Source of the DNA: UBA1479 sp002706405
Lineage (GTDB): Bacteria; Pseudomonadota; Alphaproteobacteria; Rhodospirillales; Casp-alpha2
Direction: 5' to 3'
Assembly (NCBI GenBank): GCA_963972255.1
Contig: CAXATO010000010.1
Location: forward strand, 1-64,000
Length of the DNA: 64,000 nt
The position numbers and the translations under genes are program-made. The notes under the pieces were generated by a model that ran no database searches, was not told the DNA's origin, and was given only the letters and a program-made list of their open reading frames with translations. Of the stretch, positions 1 to 8,352 are shown one piece after another (position 1 is the first letter of the stretch; each line of letters opens with the position of its first letter).

Positions 1-488
1 TCTGCCGTGCCGGCGGCCGCGAAATAGGCCTGGCCCATGGACGTCGTCTCCATGGGAATGCGCGAGCCGATGTCGAGCGGCAGGGCGCGCACGGTACGGT
101 CGCGCGAACGTTCGATCAAAATCATGGACAGGCCGTCGCGGATGCCGAGCGACACCGTGCCGCGCGAATAGTCGGCCAGTTCCTGCATCATCGGCAGCGC
201 GACCAGGCGCTTGTCCATGGACGCCATGACCGGGTAGCCCAGCGTCAACACCTTGGGGTGAAGGCTGTAGCGGCCGGAATCGGGGCAGACGTAGATGTAG
301 CCGGTTTCGACCAAGGTGTGGACCAGGCGGGCGATCGTCGATTTCGGCAGGCCCGTGGCCTTGGCGAGTTCGCCAAGGCTCATCCGGATCCGGTCCGGCG
401 AAAACGAGGCCAGGACCTTAAGGCCCCGCGCCAATCCGTTCACGAAAGCGCGGTCCTTGCCCGCGCCCGGGTTCGAGCGATCGCTCAC
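1..488 (-). CDS. IclR-family transcriptional regulator (3' part cut by window edge)
   Basis: The gene starts at a GTG (488) and runs off the left edge, so about 162 N-terminal residues are visible. Residues about 17-75 form the winged helix-turn-helix of IclR regulators, with a recognition helix around 'ATGLPKSTIARLVHTL' (44-59). The following residues ('GRYSLHPKVLTLGYPVMAS') lead into the ligand-binding effector domain, seen as far as 'MGQAYFAAAG'. It is divergent from the SDR gene at 626, the usual arrangement for an IclR protein controlling an adjacent catabolic gene, and the shared intergenic region holds an inverted repeat. The effector is unknown. The family assignment is strong; the SDR as target is inferred from position. 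Confidence 0.9.
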   Translation of the reverse strand, partial: MSDRSNPGAGKDRAFVNGLARGLKVLASFSPDRIRMSLGELAKATGLPKSTIARLVHTLVETGYIYVCPDSGRYSLHPKVLTLGYPVMASMDKRLVALPMMQELADYSRGTVSLGIRDGLSMILIERSRDRTVRALPLDIGSRIPMETTSMGQAYFAAAGTA

Positions 489-579
489 AGAAGTTTCCAA
501 TCCCCAAGGTCGAGTCCGTTTATCGAACTCTTGTTTGCATTCCGGGATTAAACTTCATATCAAATTGCAGTGTCAATAT

Positions 580-596
580 GCGGTACGCTATACCGC
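580..596. promoter_or_regulatory. Inverted repeat between iclR-type gene and SDR, candidate operator
   Basis: GCGGTA - 5 nt - TACCGC forms a perfect inverted repeat in the 137-bp region between the divergent regulator (start 488) and SDR gene (start 626). It sits 30 bp before the SDR start, where a repressor would block transcription. IclR dimers bind imperfect palindromes of this size, but the sequence match to a known IclR site is not tested, so the role is inferred from position and symmetry. Confidence 0.4.
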
Positions 597-625
597 TATG
601 CGGGACGATTTTGGGAGAGCATCTA

Positions 626-1342
626 ATGACAGCGACGACCGTCATCACCGGGGCGAATCGAGGCATCGGCTTGGCCACCGCGCAATTGTTGGCCGATCAG
701 GGGCATGAGGTCGTCGGAACCGGCCGGACCGCGCCGACATCCTTTCCCGGCACGTTCTATGAGGTGGATTTCGCCGATTCCGCCAATCTGGAGGCCGTCG
801 GCGCGGAAATCGCCGAGCGTCACGCCGTCACCGGGCTGGTCAATAACGCCGGCATATCCCAGGCCCGTTCCATCGACACGGTCACCCTGGAGGACATGGA
901 TGCCCATTACGACGTCAACCTGCGCGCCTTGGTGCAGATCACGCAGATCATGTTGCCCCGGTTGCGCGCGGCGGACGGCGGGCGGATCGTCAACATCGCC
1001 AGCCGGGTGGTCGTCGGGCGCGCCGTGCGCACGCCCTATGTGGCGACCAAGGCCGCCCTGGTGGGACTGACCCGAAGCTGGGCCCTGGACCTGGCCCATG
1101 ACGGCATCACCGTCAACTGCATCGCGCCCGGCCCCGTCGCGACCAAGCTGTTCAAGGGAAACCATCCGGACGGCTCGAAGGAGCTTGCGGATGTTCTTGC
1201 ATCCATTCCGCTGGGGCGGGTCGGGGCGCCTGAGGAGATTGCCGGGCCGATCGCGTTTCTACTGTCGCCGACGGCATCCTATGTCACCGGGCAGACGCTG
1301 TACGTCTGCGGTGGCGGCAGCATCGGGCACGTCCCGGTCTGA
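626..1342 (+). CDS. SDR-family NAD(P)-dependent oxidoreductase
   Basis: This is a 238-residue classical short-chain dehydrogenase/reductase. It has the cofactor loop TGANRGIG at residues 8-15, the NNAG motif, the catalytic Ser in 'NIASRVV' and YVATK (Tyr-x3-Lys), then 'PGPVATKL' and a C-terminal 'GQTLYVCGG' strand. I chose the ATG at 626 because GGGAGAG lies just upstream and the Rossmann fold begins at once. An in-frame ATG at 578 would add 16 residues and run through the candidate operator. It is divergent from an IclR regulator and is probably its target. The substrate cannot be told from sequence; sugar or hydroxy-acid oxidation would fit the context. Confidence 0.9.
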   Translation: MTATTVITGANRGIGLATAQLLADQGHEVVGTGRTAPTSFPGTFYEVDFADSANLEAVGAEIAERHAVTGLVNNAGISQARSIDTVTLEDMDAHYDVNLRALVQITQIMLPRLRAADGGRIVNIASRVVVGRAVRTPYVATKAALVGLTRSWALDLAHDGITVNCIAPGPVATKLFKGNHPDGSKELADVLASIPLGRVGAPEEIAGPIAFLLSPTASYVTGQTLYVCGGGSIGHVPV

Positions 1343-1364
1343 CCGACCGGAGGGCGTTTCGGCG

Positions 1365-2183
1365 TTACTGGGTCGGCTTGGTGGCGAGCGACGGGCTTTC
1401 GTCGGCCAGGGTCGGGCCATCGGCAGGTGCGTTGACGGCGCCGTTGGAAACCTCCCACTGGCGGTGCTGTTCGTACAGCGCCTTTTCCGTCGTATAGGGA
1501 TCAAGCGACCCGGCCGTTGCGGCCTTGATCGCGTCCTGGTTTTCCGAATAGTTCACGGTGCCCTGCGCCGCCTTGCCGGCCAGTGGCAGGGGGTTGGCGA
1601 TCGACGTCAGGATGTCGCCCGTGGCATCGCGCAGATTGCTGGGGCCCAGGATCGGCAGGACGATGTGCGGGCCCGGCGCCATGCCGCCGGCGCCGAAGGC
1701 CTGGCCCAGGTCTTCCTGGCGCGACTGGATGCCCATGTCCGTGGCCGGATCACTCAGACCGCCGACGCCCACGGTCGAATTGACCAGGAAGCGCTTGGTC
1801 GCATTGCCGGCATTGTCCGTATCGCCCTGCAGGAGCGAGGACACGGCGGTCACCGGTTCCGCCAGATTGCTGGCGGCATTGGCAATGGCTTCCTGCATGC
1901 CATCGGGCGTGATCGCCTTGTAGCCGGAGATCAGGGGATCAAGGATCATGCCGCGAAAGAGAGCATTGAATTCCGAGGTCACGCGGTTGATGGGTTCCAG
2001 CGGGTCATCGTCCTTGGCTTCCGCTTGGGGCGCGGGGAACTGCATCTTGAGTCCGCTGGGCTGGGTGTTGGCCTGCTCGTCGGCGGCATCGCCCGCGCCT
2101 GCGCTGCCGGCACCGATCATGAGGGCCATGATCGCGGCGGCGGGAAGGCGGATAAAATCAGCTGAAAAGCGGCTTCTTGCCAT
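1365..2183 (-). CDS. mlaA: MlaA/VacJ-family outer-membrane phospholipid-transport protein
   Basis: The 272-residue product has the family signature DPLEPINR (60-67) and the downstream 'FLVNSTVGVGGLSDPA' and 'GPHIVLPILGPSNLRD' blocks of MlaA/VacJ. In the family, MlaA sits in the outer membrane and removes mislocalised phospholipid from the outer leaflet, handing it to MlaC and the MlaFEDB ABC complex. No other mla gene is in the window. The N-terminal signal peptide (about 1-30, ending near 'GSAGA') has no Cys, so no lipobox is visible, unlike the classical lipoprotein. It is convergent with the SDR gene, 22 bp apart. Confidence 0.9.
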   Translation of the reverse strand: MARSRFSADFIRLPAAAIMALMIGAGSAGAGDAADEQANTQPSGLKMQFPAPQAEAKDDDPLEPINRVTSEFNALFRGMILDPLISGYKAITPDGMQEAIANAASNLAEPVTAVSSLLQGDTDNAGNATKRFLVNSTVGVGGLSDPATDMGIQSRQEDLGQAFGAGGMAPGPHIVLPILGPSNLRDATGDILTSIANPLPLAGKAAQGTVNYSENQDAIKAATAGSLDPYTTEKALYEQHRQWEVSNGAVNAPADGPTLADESPSLATKPTQ

Positions 2184-2311
2184 GATAGATCTCCATACGG
2201 CGCGCTCCCCGGCGCGCCTATCATCCAGGTCCCCATATCCCCGTAGGCATTACAGTGCCACAGTCTTTCCCGGTCCGGAAAGTTAAATGTTAGAAAAGCG
2301 TGAATGACGAC

Positions 2312-2340
2312 TCGGCCCGTTTCCGGGGGGGGGCCGATTT
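2312..2340. terminator. GC hairpin with nine-G run, weak terminator candidate
   Basis: TCGGCCC (2312-2318) pairs with GGGCCGA (2331-2337) around a loop that includes a run of nine Gs, followed by TTTT on the plus strand. It lies just past the stop of the TauE/SafE gene (minus strand), but for that direction there is no T-run after the hairpin. A stem that stalls polymerase or marks the operon end is possible. The G run is also a slippage-prone tract. Confidence 0.3.
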
Positions 2341-2349
2341 TCGCCCGCG

Positions 2350-3093
2350 TCAGGCGAAGGCCCGAGCGGCCAGATAGGCCCCCAGCAACAGCAAGCCAAA
2401 GAAGAACACCCGGCGGAAGGTTTCCGCGGCAATGCGCCGGCGGATCACCTGTCCGCCGGCCATGCCCGCTGCCGCCGGGACCAAGGCCGCGGCCGACGTC
2501 AGGCCCAGTTCCGCGGTCATGATGCCGTGGCCGGTCAGGCTGACCGCCTGAGCCGCCGTCGCGATGGTGAAGGAGATGCCCATGGCCTGGACCAGTTCGT
2601 CACGGGTCAGGCCGAGCGCTTGAAGAAAGAGCGCGCCGGGCATGGTGAACGAGGCCACGCTGCCGGTCGCCATGCCGGCCAGGAACCCCATGACCGGGGC
2701 AAGCGGCTTTTCCCAGCGCCCGGGTGGCGGGATCTGCGGGGTCATCAGGGAATACAGGGAATAGGCGGCAAGCAGAATCCCCAGCGAGCCCGACAGCAAA
2801 TGCGCGTCGATGATGACCAGCAGGGAGGCGCCGAACCAGGTGCCGACGCAGGCCGCCGCCAACATCGGCCATAAGCGGCGAATCAGGACCAAGAAATTGC
2901 CGCCGATCGCCCCCTGCCACACGTTCGTCAACAAGGCCGGAACGACGACGAGTTGAACCGCTTCGTGCAGACCGATGAACGCGGTCATCAGGCCGACGGC
3001 CACCGTCGGCAGGCCGACGCCGACGACGCCTTTTACCCCGCCGGCAATCAAGAAGATGACGCCGACGAGGACGAGGGTTTGGAGGTCGGGCAT
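2350..3093 (-). CDS. TauE/SafE-family membrane permease
   Basis: The product is 247 residues, almost wholly hydrophobic, with about eight membrane segments. It has the two Gly-rich repeats typical of TauE/SafE (DUF81) proteins: an N-terminal 'AGGVKGVVGVGLPTVAVGL' and a second half with 'FLAGMATGSVASFTMPGAL'. The family exports or imports organosulfur compounds, sulfite or small organic anions across the inner membrane. The ATG at 3093 begins right at the first membrane helix; the reading frame stays open upstream, but that stretch shows no signal. The nearest genes give no substrate hint. Two TauD-like dioxygenases lie elsewhere in the window, but a shared sulfonate pathway would be speculation. 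Confidence 0.88.
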   Translation of the reverse strand: MPDLQTLVLVGVIFLIAGGVKGVVGVGLPTVAVGLMTAFIGLHEAVQLVVVPALLTNVWQGAIGGNFLVLIRRLWPMLAAACVGTWFGASLLVIIDAHLLSGSLGILLAAYSLYSLMTPQIPPPGRWEKPLAPVMGFLAGMATGSVASFTMPGALFLQALGLTRDELVQAMGISFTIATAAQAVSLTGHGIMTAELGLTSAAALVPAAAGMAGGQVIRRRIAAETFRRVFFFGLLLLGAYLAARAFA

Positions 3094-3318
3094 GGTGCGG
3101 TGCGAAGTCCTCAGGCGTTTTGGTTGCGAGATGCCGGGCGGGAAGGGGCATTGGCGGGAACGAACCTGATAGCATAATACCCGGCTTCGCCCGGCTGAAA
3201 ACGCTTCGCTGCAGGCCGAACCATTGCCCCTGCGGAACAATGCGGATGAATGCGCCGCGCCGGTTGTTTTCCCTGGCCGGACGGGGCTATTGTCCCGGCG
3301 TCCGCCACCTGAAACCCC

Positions 3319-3762
3319 GTGATTTTGAAAAGTGAACGCGCCCCCGTGATCAAGCGACTTTGGAATATGTTCAACGGCCCCGAGGCCGAGGCCCGCCGGC
3401 TCAACCGTGACGCGGCCTATATCGTGCATGCCTTGAGCGAGGAGCATTACGGCCCGATCCGCGCCGAAGTTGCCGGCGACCTGCGCAAGGATATCGACTA
3501 CATGTTCGAGACCTTCATCCATAAGGACGAGGTCTATGGCTACAAGCGGGCGCTGGATCACATGAGCCGCATGCACAACGAAGCCCGCAAACGGCGCGAT
3601 CAGCGCGTGCTGACCTCGCTAACCCTGGCCATCATCTACATGCGCGCGGGAAAGGTCGGTGATCTGGCGAAACCGGCGATCGACGCCATCGAAGGCTATA
3701 TCGACGAATGGGCGCCAGTTGCCGACGAGAACAGCGGTGTCATGCCGCCGTCCGCCGATTGA
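3319..3762 (+). CDS. Conserved-looking hypothetical protein
   Basis: I do not recognise this protein of at most 147 residues. It is soluble and predicted mostly helical, with charged segments such as 'RLNRDAAYIVHALSEEHYG' and 'KRALDHMSRMHNEARKRRD' and one hydrophobic stretch ('VLTSLTLAIIYMRAG') too polar for a sure membrane span. Codon use matches the neighbours, which supports a real gene. The start is uncertain: GTG at 3319 or 3346, or ATG at 3367, none with a clear Shine-Dalgarno sequence. It is divergent from the TauE/SafE gene across a 225-bp gap and followed 88 bp later by the GST gene on the same strand. Confidence 0.6.
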   Translation: MILKSERAPVIKRLWNMFNGPEAEARRLNRDAAYIVHALSEEHYGPIRAEVAGDLRKDIDYMFETFIHKDEVYGYKRALDHMSRMHNEARKRRDQRVLTSLTLAIIYMRAGKVGDLAKPAIDAIEGYIDEWAPVADENSGVMPPSAD

Positions 3763-3850
3763 TCGTCGCCCGCTAAATCCTTGCCCGTCACCGGCGTTCG
3801 CTTATGCTTGCGCGCAATGATCCCATATGTGTGACGGAGGAGAATTTCCG

Positions 3851-4483
3851 ATGATCGATCTGTATACCTGGGCCACGCCCAACGGACGCAAGGCGTCCAT
3901 CATGCTGGAAGAAGTCGGCCTGGAATACACCACCCACCAGGTCAATATTTCCAAGGGCGAACAGCACGCGCCCGAATTCCTGAAGATTTCGCCCAACAAC
4001 CGCATTCCGGCGATCGTCGATCCCGACGGTCCCGACGGCAAGCCGATCTCCGTGTTCGAGACCGGGGCGATTCTGGTCTACCTCGCGGAAAAGACCGGCA
4101 GCGAGCTTCTGCCCCGGTCGGGCCGCGAACGTGTCGCCACCTTTGAATGGCTGATGTGGCAGATGGGCGGCGTCGGCCCGATGTTCGGCCAGGCCCACCA
4201 CTTCCTGTTCAACCCTTCGGAAGTCGTGCCCTACGGTCAGAAGCGCTACCACGATGAGACCAAGCGCCTGTACATGGTGATGAACGATCGCCGTCTGAAC
4301 GAAAACGAATACTTGGCCGGCGACTTCTATTCCGTCGCCGACATCGCGGTGTACCCCTGGGTATCGCGCCATGAACGCCATCAGGTCGATCTCAACGAAT
4401 TCCCCAACGTGAAGCGCTGGTTTGATACAATCTCGGCGCGCGAGGCGGTGCAGCGGGGCATGGCGGTTCCGTTCGCGAACTGA
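3851..4483 (+). CDS. Glutathione S-transferase family protein, YfcG/YghU-like
   Basis: This 210-residue GST has an N-terminal thioredoxin-fold domain (1-85) and an all-helical C-terminal domain. 'WATPNGRKASIMLEE' is the active-site signature of the YfcG/Ure2p-like group, which has TPNG instead of a catalytic Tyr or Cys and acts as a glutathione-dependent disulfide reductase. 'NNRIPAIVD' holds the cis-Pro and 'FETGAILVYLAEKTG' the glutathione-binding ES/ET motif. The ATG at 3851 follows a strong GGAGGAG site at 3836-3842. A role in thiol homeostasis or detoxification is likely. It may be cotranscribed with the YbaK gene 36 bp downstream. Confidence 0.9.
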   Translation: MIDLYTWATPNGRKASIMLEEVGLEYTTHQVNISKGEQHAPEFLKISPNNRIPAIVDPDGPDGKPISVFETGAILVYLAEKTGSELLPRSGRERVATFEWLMWQMGGVGPMFGQAHHFLFNPSEVVPYGQKRYHDETKRLYMVMNDRRLNENEYLAGDFYSVADIAVYPWVSRHERHQVDLNEFPNVKRWFDTISAREAVQRGMAVPFAN

Positions 4484-4519
4484 CGGCGCGTTAGACAACG
4501 ACGGGAGCGGGCGGCGGAC

Positions 4520-5083
4520 ATGGCGTTCAAGACCAAGAAATCGGTGCAACGGGTCAGTGCGGCGCTCAAGGCTGCGGGCCTGGGTGACCGGGTCATCGAG
4601 TTGACGGCGTCGGCCAAGACCGCCGAGGACGCGGCCCGCGCCGTCGACGCCAAGCTGGGCCAGATCGTCAAGTCGCTGACCTTCCGCATCGGCGACCAGC
4701 CGGTTCTGGCGCTGATTGCCGGCGACCATACCTGCAAGTCCGACGCCCTGCCCCGTGTCCTTAATCTGACAGGCAAGGTCACGAAGCCGCAGGCCCAGCG
4801 GGTCAAGGACGTGACCGGTTTCACCATCGGCGGGGTCTCGCCGGTGGGCCTTGTCAACGAGATGCCCATCGCCATCGACGCCAGCCTGCGCCGCTTCGAC
4901 CAGTTGTTCGCCGCCGCCGGGCATCCCCATTGCCTGTTCCCGGTGAGCTTCGAAGAGTTGAAGCGCCTGACCGGCGGGATCGTGTCCTACAACATCGCCG
5001 AAGCCATCGACCCCGACGCCGTGGAGATGCCGCGCTTCGAGCGGACCAAGACCTTTCGCGAGAAAACCGAACAGGCTAGTTGA
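4520..5083 (+). CDS. YbaK/EbsC-family aminoacyl-tRNA deacylase
   Basis: The 187-residue protein has the YbaK/ProXp fold: 'QIVKSLTFRIGDQPVLALIAGDH' contains the conserved Lys of the deacylase pocket, followed by 'GFTIGGVSPVG', the Gly-rich motif that shapes the active site. These proteins hydrolyse mischarged tRNA, such as Cys-tRNA(Pro) or Ala-tRNA(Pro), in trans in the cytoplasm. Which tRNA this one edits cannot be read from sequence. The N-terminal 40 residues are more variable. A tRNA-Ser gene lies 77 bp downstream on the same strand; this is probably coincidence. Confidence 0.9.
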   Translation: MAFKTKKSVQRVSAALKAAGLGDRVIELTASAKTAEDAARAVDAKLGQIVKSLTFRIGDQPVLALIAGDHTCKSDALPRVLNLTGKVTKPQAQRVKDVTGFTIGGVSPVGLVNEMPIAIDASLRRFDQLFAAAGHPHCLFPVSFEELKRLTGGIVSYNIAEAIDPDAVEMPRFERTKTFREKTEQAS

Positions 5084-5160
5084 AAGCAGGCGACGGCTTC
5101 GTTATGACTGCGGTTCCGCAGGTGTTTGGATGTCTCGTTTCCGGCACCATGAGGACTTGA

Positions 5161-5252
5161 GGACAGGTGCGCGAGTGGCTGAAGCGGGCTCCCTGCTAAG
5201 GAGTTAGGCCCCCATAAGGGCCTCGAGGGTTCGAATCCCTCCCTGTCCGCCA
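5161..5252 (+). tRNA. tRNA-Ser, anticodon GCU
   Basis: The 92-nt cloverleaf is complete. The acceptor stem GGACAGG (5161-5167) pairs with CCTGTCC (5242-5248), followed by G and an encoded CCA (5250-5252). The anticodon stem CTCC/GGAG encloses the loop CTGCTAA with anticodon GCT at 5195-5197. A long variable arm (about 5202-5222) marks it as a class II serine tRNA, and GGTTCGAATCC forms the T arm. It decodes AGC and AGU. There is no integrase or repeated 3' end nearby, so it does not mark a visible island. Confidence 0.98.
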
Positions 5253-5518
5253 ATCATCTTCAGGCGATGATGGTTGGTCGGTCTACATTTCCGGAAATAG
5301 GGTGCAGGCACCGTTGCTGATCCTCAAGTTGGTTCAGCGGGCGCTGATTGTGGTGCAATCGATGGCCAAGCCGGTCCAAACAGTTCATCGGGAAACTTCT
5401 GTTGAGATCGTCACATTTTGTCGATATGGCCGTTGTATTCGCCGATCAAGCTGGGCATGATTCGCGCCCTCTGAAAAGGCTGACGCTTTAAAAAACCTAC
5501 ATTAGGAGAAACAGAAGT
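5253..5518. other. Non-coding leader upstream of first TRAP operon
   Basis: This 266-bp stretch between tRNA-Ser and dctP holds no convincing gene. It contains a perfect 12-bp palindrome, ATTTCCGGAAAT (5287-5298), that could be a regulator site, and ends with a good ribosome-binding site (AGGAGAA, 5504-5510). The TRAP promoter should lie here, but I see no hexamer pair good enough to name. Confidence 0.5.
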
Positions 5519-6490
5519 ATGAAGACCCTACTCACCGGTCTCGCTGTTGCGGGCATGTTGCTGTCGAACGCAGGGACCGCTGTTGCCGCCGCCAAAGAAG
5601 TACGCATTGCGAGCCACGTCTCCGAAGCGTCGCCGTTGTTCACCAATGCGCAGCTGTTCGTCACGAAGATGAGCGCGAAGTTCCCCGGCAAGTTCGATTT
5701 CAAATTCTTTCCGAACGGCCAGCTCGGCAAAGAGCCGGCGCTGATCGACAACATCAAGCTGGGCTCCCTGGAAATGGCGTTCGTCGCCTCGGGCGTCCTC
5801 AAGCTCGACGACAAGCTGGGCATCTTCGATCTGCCCTGGCTGTTCGACAATCGCGAGCATGTGGTCAAAGCGATCAATAGCGACTTCGGCAAACAGGTGA
5901 TCAAGCAGATCGAAGACAAGCAGGGCATTGTCGTCCTCGGCATCTTCGAAAACGGCTTCCGCCACGTCATCAATAAGAAGCGCCCGATCCTGACCCCGGC
6001 CGACATGAGCGGTCTGAAGATTCGCGTCACCGGCTCCAAGTTCAAGCGCGACGGTTTCACGGCGATGGGCGCCGACCCGGTGCCGGTCGCCTGGCAGGAA
6101 ACCTTCACCGCCATCCAGCAGGGTGTGGTCGATGGTGCGGAGGCCGCGCTGTACGGCTTCTATGGCGCCAAGCTTTATGAAATCAACGACTACATCAGCT
6201 TGACCAACCACACCTATTCGCCGTCGTTCCTCACGGCCTCCAAGGGCTTTTGGGCCGGATTGAGCGACGATGAGAAGGCGACGTTCCGCGCGGTCGCAAA
6301 AGAAATGCAGGCGGAAGCCTTTGCCCAGGCGGCGACCATGGAACAGGGGTCGCTGGAAAAGATGAAAGTTCAGATCAAGGTCAATGCCGTCGACCCGGCG
6401 CCGTTCCAGGAAAAGGCGAAATCGGTCTATGCGACCTATACGTCGAAGTTCGGGAACGATTGGTTGGACCTGATCAAGGCGGCAAAGTAA
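5519..6490 (+). CDS. dctP: TRAP transporter substrate-binding protein, DctP family
   Basis: The 323-residue periplasmic binding protein has a Sec signal peptide (about 1-24, ending 'AVAAAK'). The DctP core includes 'GLKIRVTGS', whose Arg normally salt-bridges the carboxylate of the substrate, and 'AWQETFTAIQQGVVDGAEA', the P/E-x-L-Q-x-G-VVDG helix signature. It should capture a carboxylic or sulfonic acid and deliver it to the DctQM permease encoded directly downstream. AGGAGAA sits 8 nt before the ATG. The operon dctP-dctQ-dctM is followed by an IclR regulator and a TauD-like dioxygenase, which suggests uptake linked to catabolism. The substrate is not determinable from sequence. Confidence 0.95.
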   Translation: MKTLLTGLAVAGMLLSNAGTAVAAAKEVRIASHVSEASPLFTNAQLFVTKMSAKFPGKFDFKFFPNGQLGKEPALIDNIKLGSLEMAFVASGVLKLDDKLGIFDLPWLFDNREHVVKAINSDFGKQVIKQIEDKQGIVVLGIFENGFRHVINKKRPILTPADMSGLKIRVTGSKFKRDGFTAMGADPVPVAWQETFTAIQQGVVDGAEAALYGFYGAKLYEINDYISLTNHTYSPSFLTASKGFWAGLSDDEKATFRAVAKEMQAEAFAQAATMEQGSLEKMKVQIKVNAVDPAPFQEKAKSVYATYTSKFGNDWLDLIKAAK

Positions 6491-6521
6491 GCGCGCAACG
6501 CATAACTGAAAAGATACGCAG

Positions 6522-7001
6522 GTGCGCTTTATCCAATATCTAGACAAAGTGATGTCCGTCGTCGCTGCATCGTTGATCGCAGCGACGGCGGTTATCACCT
6601 GTCTTGCCGTTTTCTTCCGTTCCGTGGTCGGCGCATCCTTGCCCTGGCCCGAGGAAGTCAGCGGAAACCTTCTGGTGTGGACCAGTTTCGCGGGAGCCTA
6701 TGTGGCGACGCGAAGCAACGGGCACATCGCGTTTGATCTGCTCGTCAACAAGTTTCCGGCGCGGTTCCGCAAGCTCGTTCTGACATTCAACGATGCCGTT
6801 CTGTTCGGCCTGTTCGGGGTTCTCGGCTGGTTGTCCTATCAGGCGATTTCGGTGGTCGGCGGCACCTCGCTTGAGACCATCGCGATTCCCAAGGGCGCGT
6901 TCATGGCAGCGATCCCGGTATGCGGCGGGGCCATGATGCTGGCGCTCGTCGTCCGTAACTATGAGCGCTGGACCGGGCGCGACGAGGAAAATCTTTCATG
7001 A
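6522..7001 (+). CDS. dctQ: TRAP transporter small permease, DctQ family
   Basis: This 159-residue protein has four membrane helices (about 10-32, 48-66, 87-107 and 127-148), the standard DctQ layout. 'WPEEVSGNLLVWTSFAGAYVATRSNGHIAFDLL' is the family signature, with the conserved Glu pair and the loop before helix 3. It starts at GTG 6522. It anchors to and completes the DctM permease in the inner membrane. The last 4 bp overlap the dctM start (ATGA, 6998-7001), so the two are translationally coupled. Confidence 0.93.
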   Translation: MRFIQYLDKVMSVVAASLIAATAVITCLAVFFRSVVGASLPWPEEVSGNLLVWTSFAGAYVATRSNGHIAFDLLVNKFPARFRKLVLTFNDAVLFGLFGVLGWLSYQAISVVGGTSLETIAIPKGAFMAAIPVCGGAMMLALVVRNYERWTGRDEENLS

Positions 7002-8257
7002 CGACGTTCATTGTCGGTTCCCTTCTCATGCTGCTGGCGATCGGCGTGCCGGTCGGCTTTGGGATCATGGTTACGGCCGCGGTGTCCATGTGGGTCAGCG
7101 ACATTCCGCTGCTGACCATTCCGGTGCAGATGTTCTCGGGCATGAACAGCTTTCCGCTGTTGGCCATTCCGATGTTCATCCTCATGGGCGAGTTGATGTC
7201 CGCGACGTCGATCGCGGAGCGGCTGATTCAGTTGGCCGGCGCGCTCGTCGGCTGGTTGCGCGGCGGATTGAGCCAGGTCAACGTGCTGACCAGCATGTTC
7301 ATGGCGGAGATGAGCGGGTCCGGCGTCGCGGATGCGGCGGCGGTGAGCAAGATCTTTGTTCCGGAAATGGAAAAGCAGGGCTATCCGCGGGCCTTCGCGG
7401 CGGCGATCACGGCGTCTTCGGCGACGCTCGGCATCATCATTCCGCCGTCGATCCCCGCTGTGCTGTACGGGGTGACGACGAATACCTCCATTCGTGACCT
7501 GTTCATCGCGGGCATCGTGCCGGGGCTGATTCTGGGCGGCGGTTTCATGATCGCCAACTACATCTTCGCCCGGCGCGGCAACTATCCGGTCGACAGCGAA
7601 TTCAGCGTCGGCAAACTGGGCGTCACCTTCAAGCGCGCCATCGTGCCGCTGATCATCCCGATCCTGGTCATCGGCGGCCTTGTCGTCGGCTACTTTACCC
7701 CGACCGAAGCCTCCGCCATCGGGGTGTTCGTCGCGTTCGTGTTCGGCCTTGCCATCAGTCGCGACCTGACGCTCAAGAAGCTCTATGAGGTGTTCGTGAC
7801 CACGGCCAAGCAGGCGTCGGTGGTGATGATGCTGGTCGGCGGGTCGGCGATCCTGGGTCAGGTGCTGGCGAACGAACGTATTCCGCAGGAACTGGCGGAA
7901 GGCCTCGGGACGCTGACGGACAGCCCGGTGATAATGATCCTGCTGATCAATTTGCTGTTGATCGCGCTCGGCATGATTCTGCACGCGACCGCGACGATCA
8001 TCATCATCGTGCCGATTCTGATGCCGTTGGCGGTGCAGTTCGGCATTGATCCCGTGCATTTCGGAATCATCGTGTGCCTGAACCTGGGCATCGGGCAGCA
8101 GACGCCGCCGGTCGCCTCGATCGTTCTCACGGTCTGCTCGGTCACCGGGGTCAAGCTCGAAGAGATCATGCGCTACAACAAGTGGTTCATCCTGGTGATG
8201 TTCACGGTGCTGATGATCGTGTCCTACGTGCCGATGACCGCGCTTTGGTTCCGCTGA
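6998..8257 (+). CDS. dctM: TRAP transporter large permease, DctM family
   Basis: The 419-residue protein is of normal length for DctM, with about 12 membrane segments. 'MSGSGVADAAAVSKIFVPEM' and 'ASSATLGIIIPPSIPAVLYG' are the conserved half-site motifs of the ion-transporter superfamily, repeated in the second half as 'NLGIGQQTPPVASIVLTV'. It moves the DctP-delivered substrate across the inner membrane, driven by sodium. It overlaps dctQ by ATGA. This orthodox permease is a useful contrast to the 887-residue DctM at 20906. Confidence 0.95.
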   Translation: MTTFIVGSLLMLLAIGVPVGFGIMVTAAVSMWVSDIPLLTIPVQMFSGMNSFPLLAIPMFILMGELMSATSIAERLIQLAGALVGWLRGGLSQVNVLTSMFMAEMSGSGVADAAAVSKIFVPEMEKQGYPRAFAAAITASSATLGIIIPPSIPAVLYGVTTNTSIRDLFIAGIVPGLILGGGFMIANYIFARRGNYPVDSEFSVGKLGVTFKRAIVPLIIPILVIGGLVVGYFTPTEASAIGVFVAFVFGLAISRDLTLKKLYEVFVTTAKQASVVMMLVGGSAILGQVLANERIPQELAEGLGTLTDSPVIMILLINLLLIALGMILHATATIIIIVPILMPLAVQFGIDPVHFGIIVCLNLGIGQQTPPVASIVLTVCSVTGVKLEEIMRYNKWFILVMFTVLMIVSYVPMTALWFR

Positions 8258-8352
8258 AGCGCCTGACGGCTCCGGCCGGCGCCGGCTTCCTTTAACGGGC
8301 GTCCTTTTTTTCGTCGGTGGTGCTAATCTGAGGGCCGGATCGTTCTGGAACG

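Noticed and set aside
4987..5253. 88-residue minus-strand frame beginning 'MADREGFEPSRP'
   Set aside because: It is the antisense of tRNA-Ser and the ybaK 3' end. This N-terminus is a known artefact of reading tRNA genes backwards.
5161..5518. tRNA-Ser as an integration site for a genomic island
   Set aside because: No integrase, no repeat of the tRNA 3' end and no shift in base composition is visible downstream.
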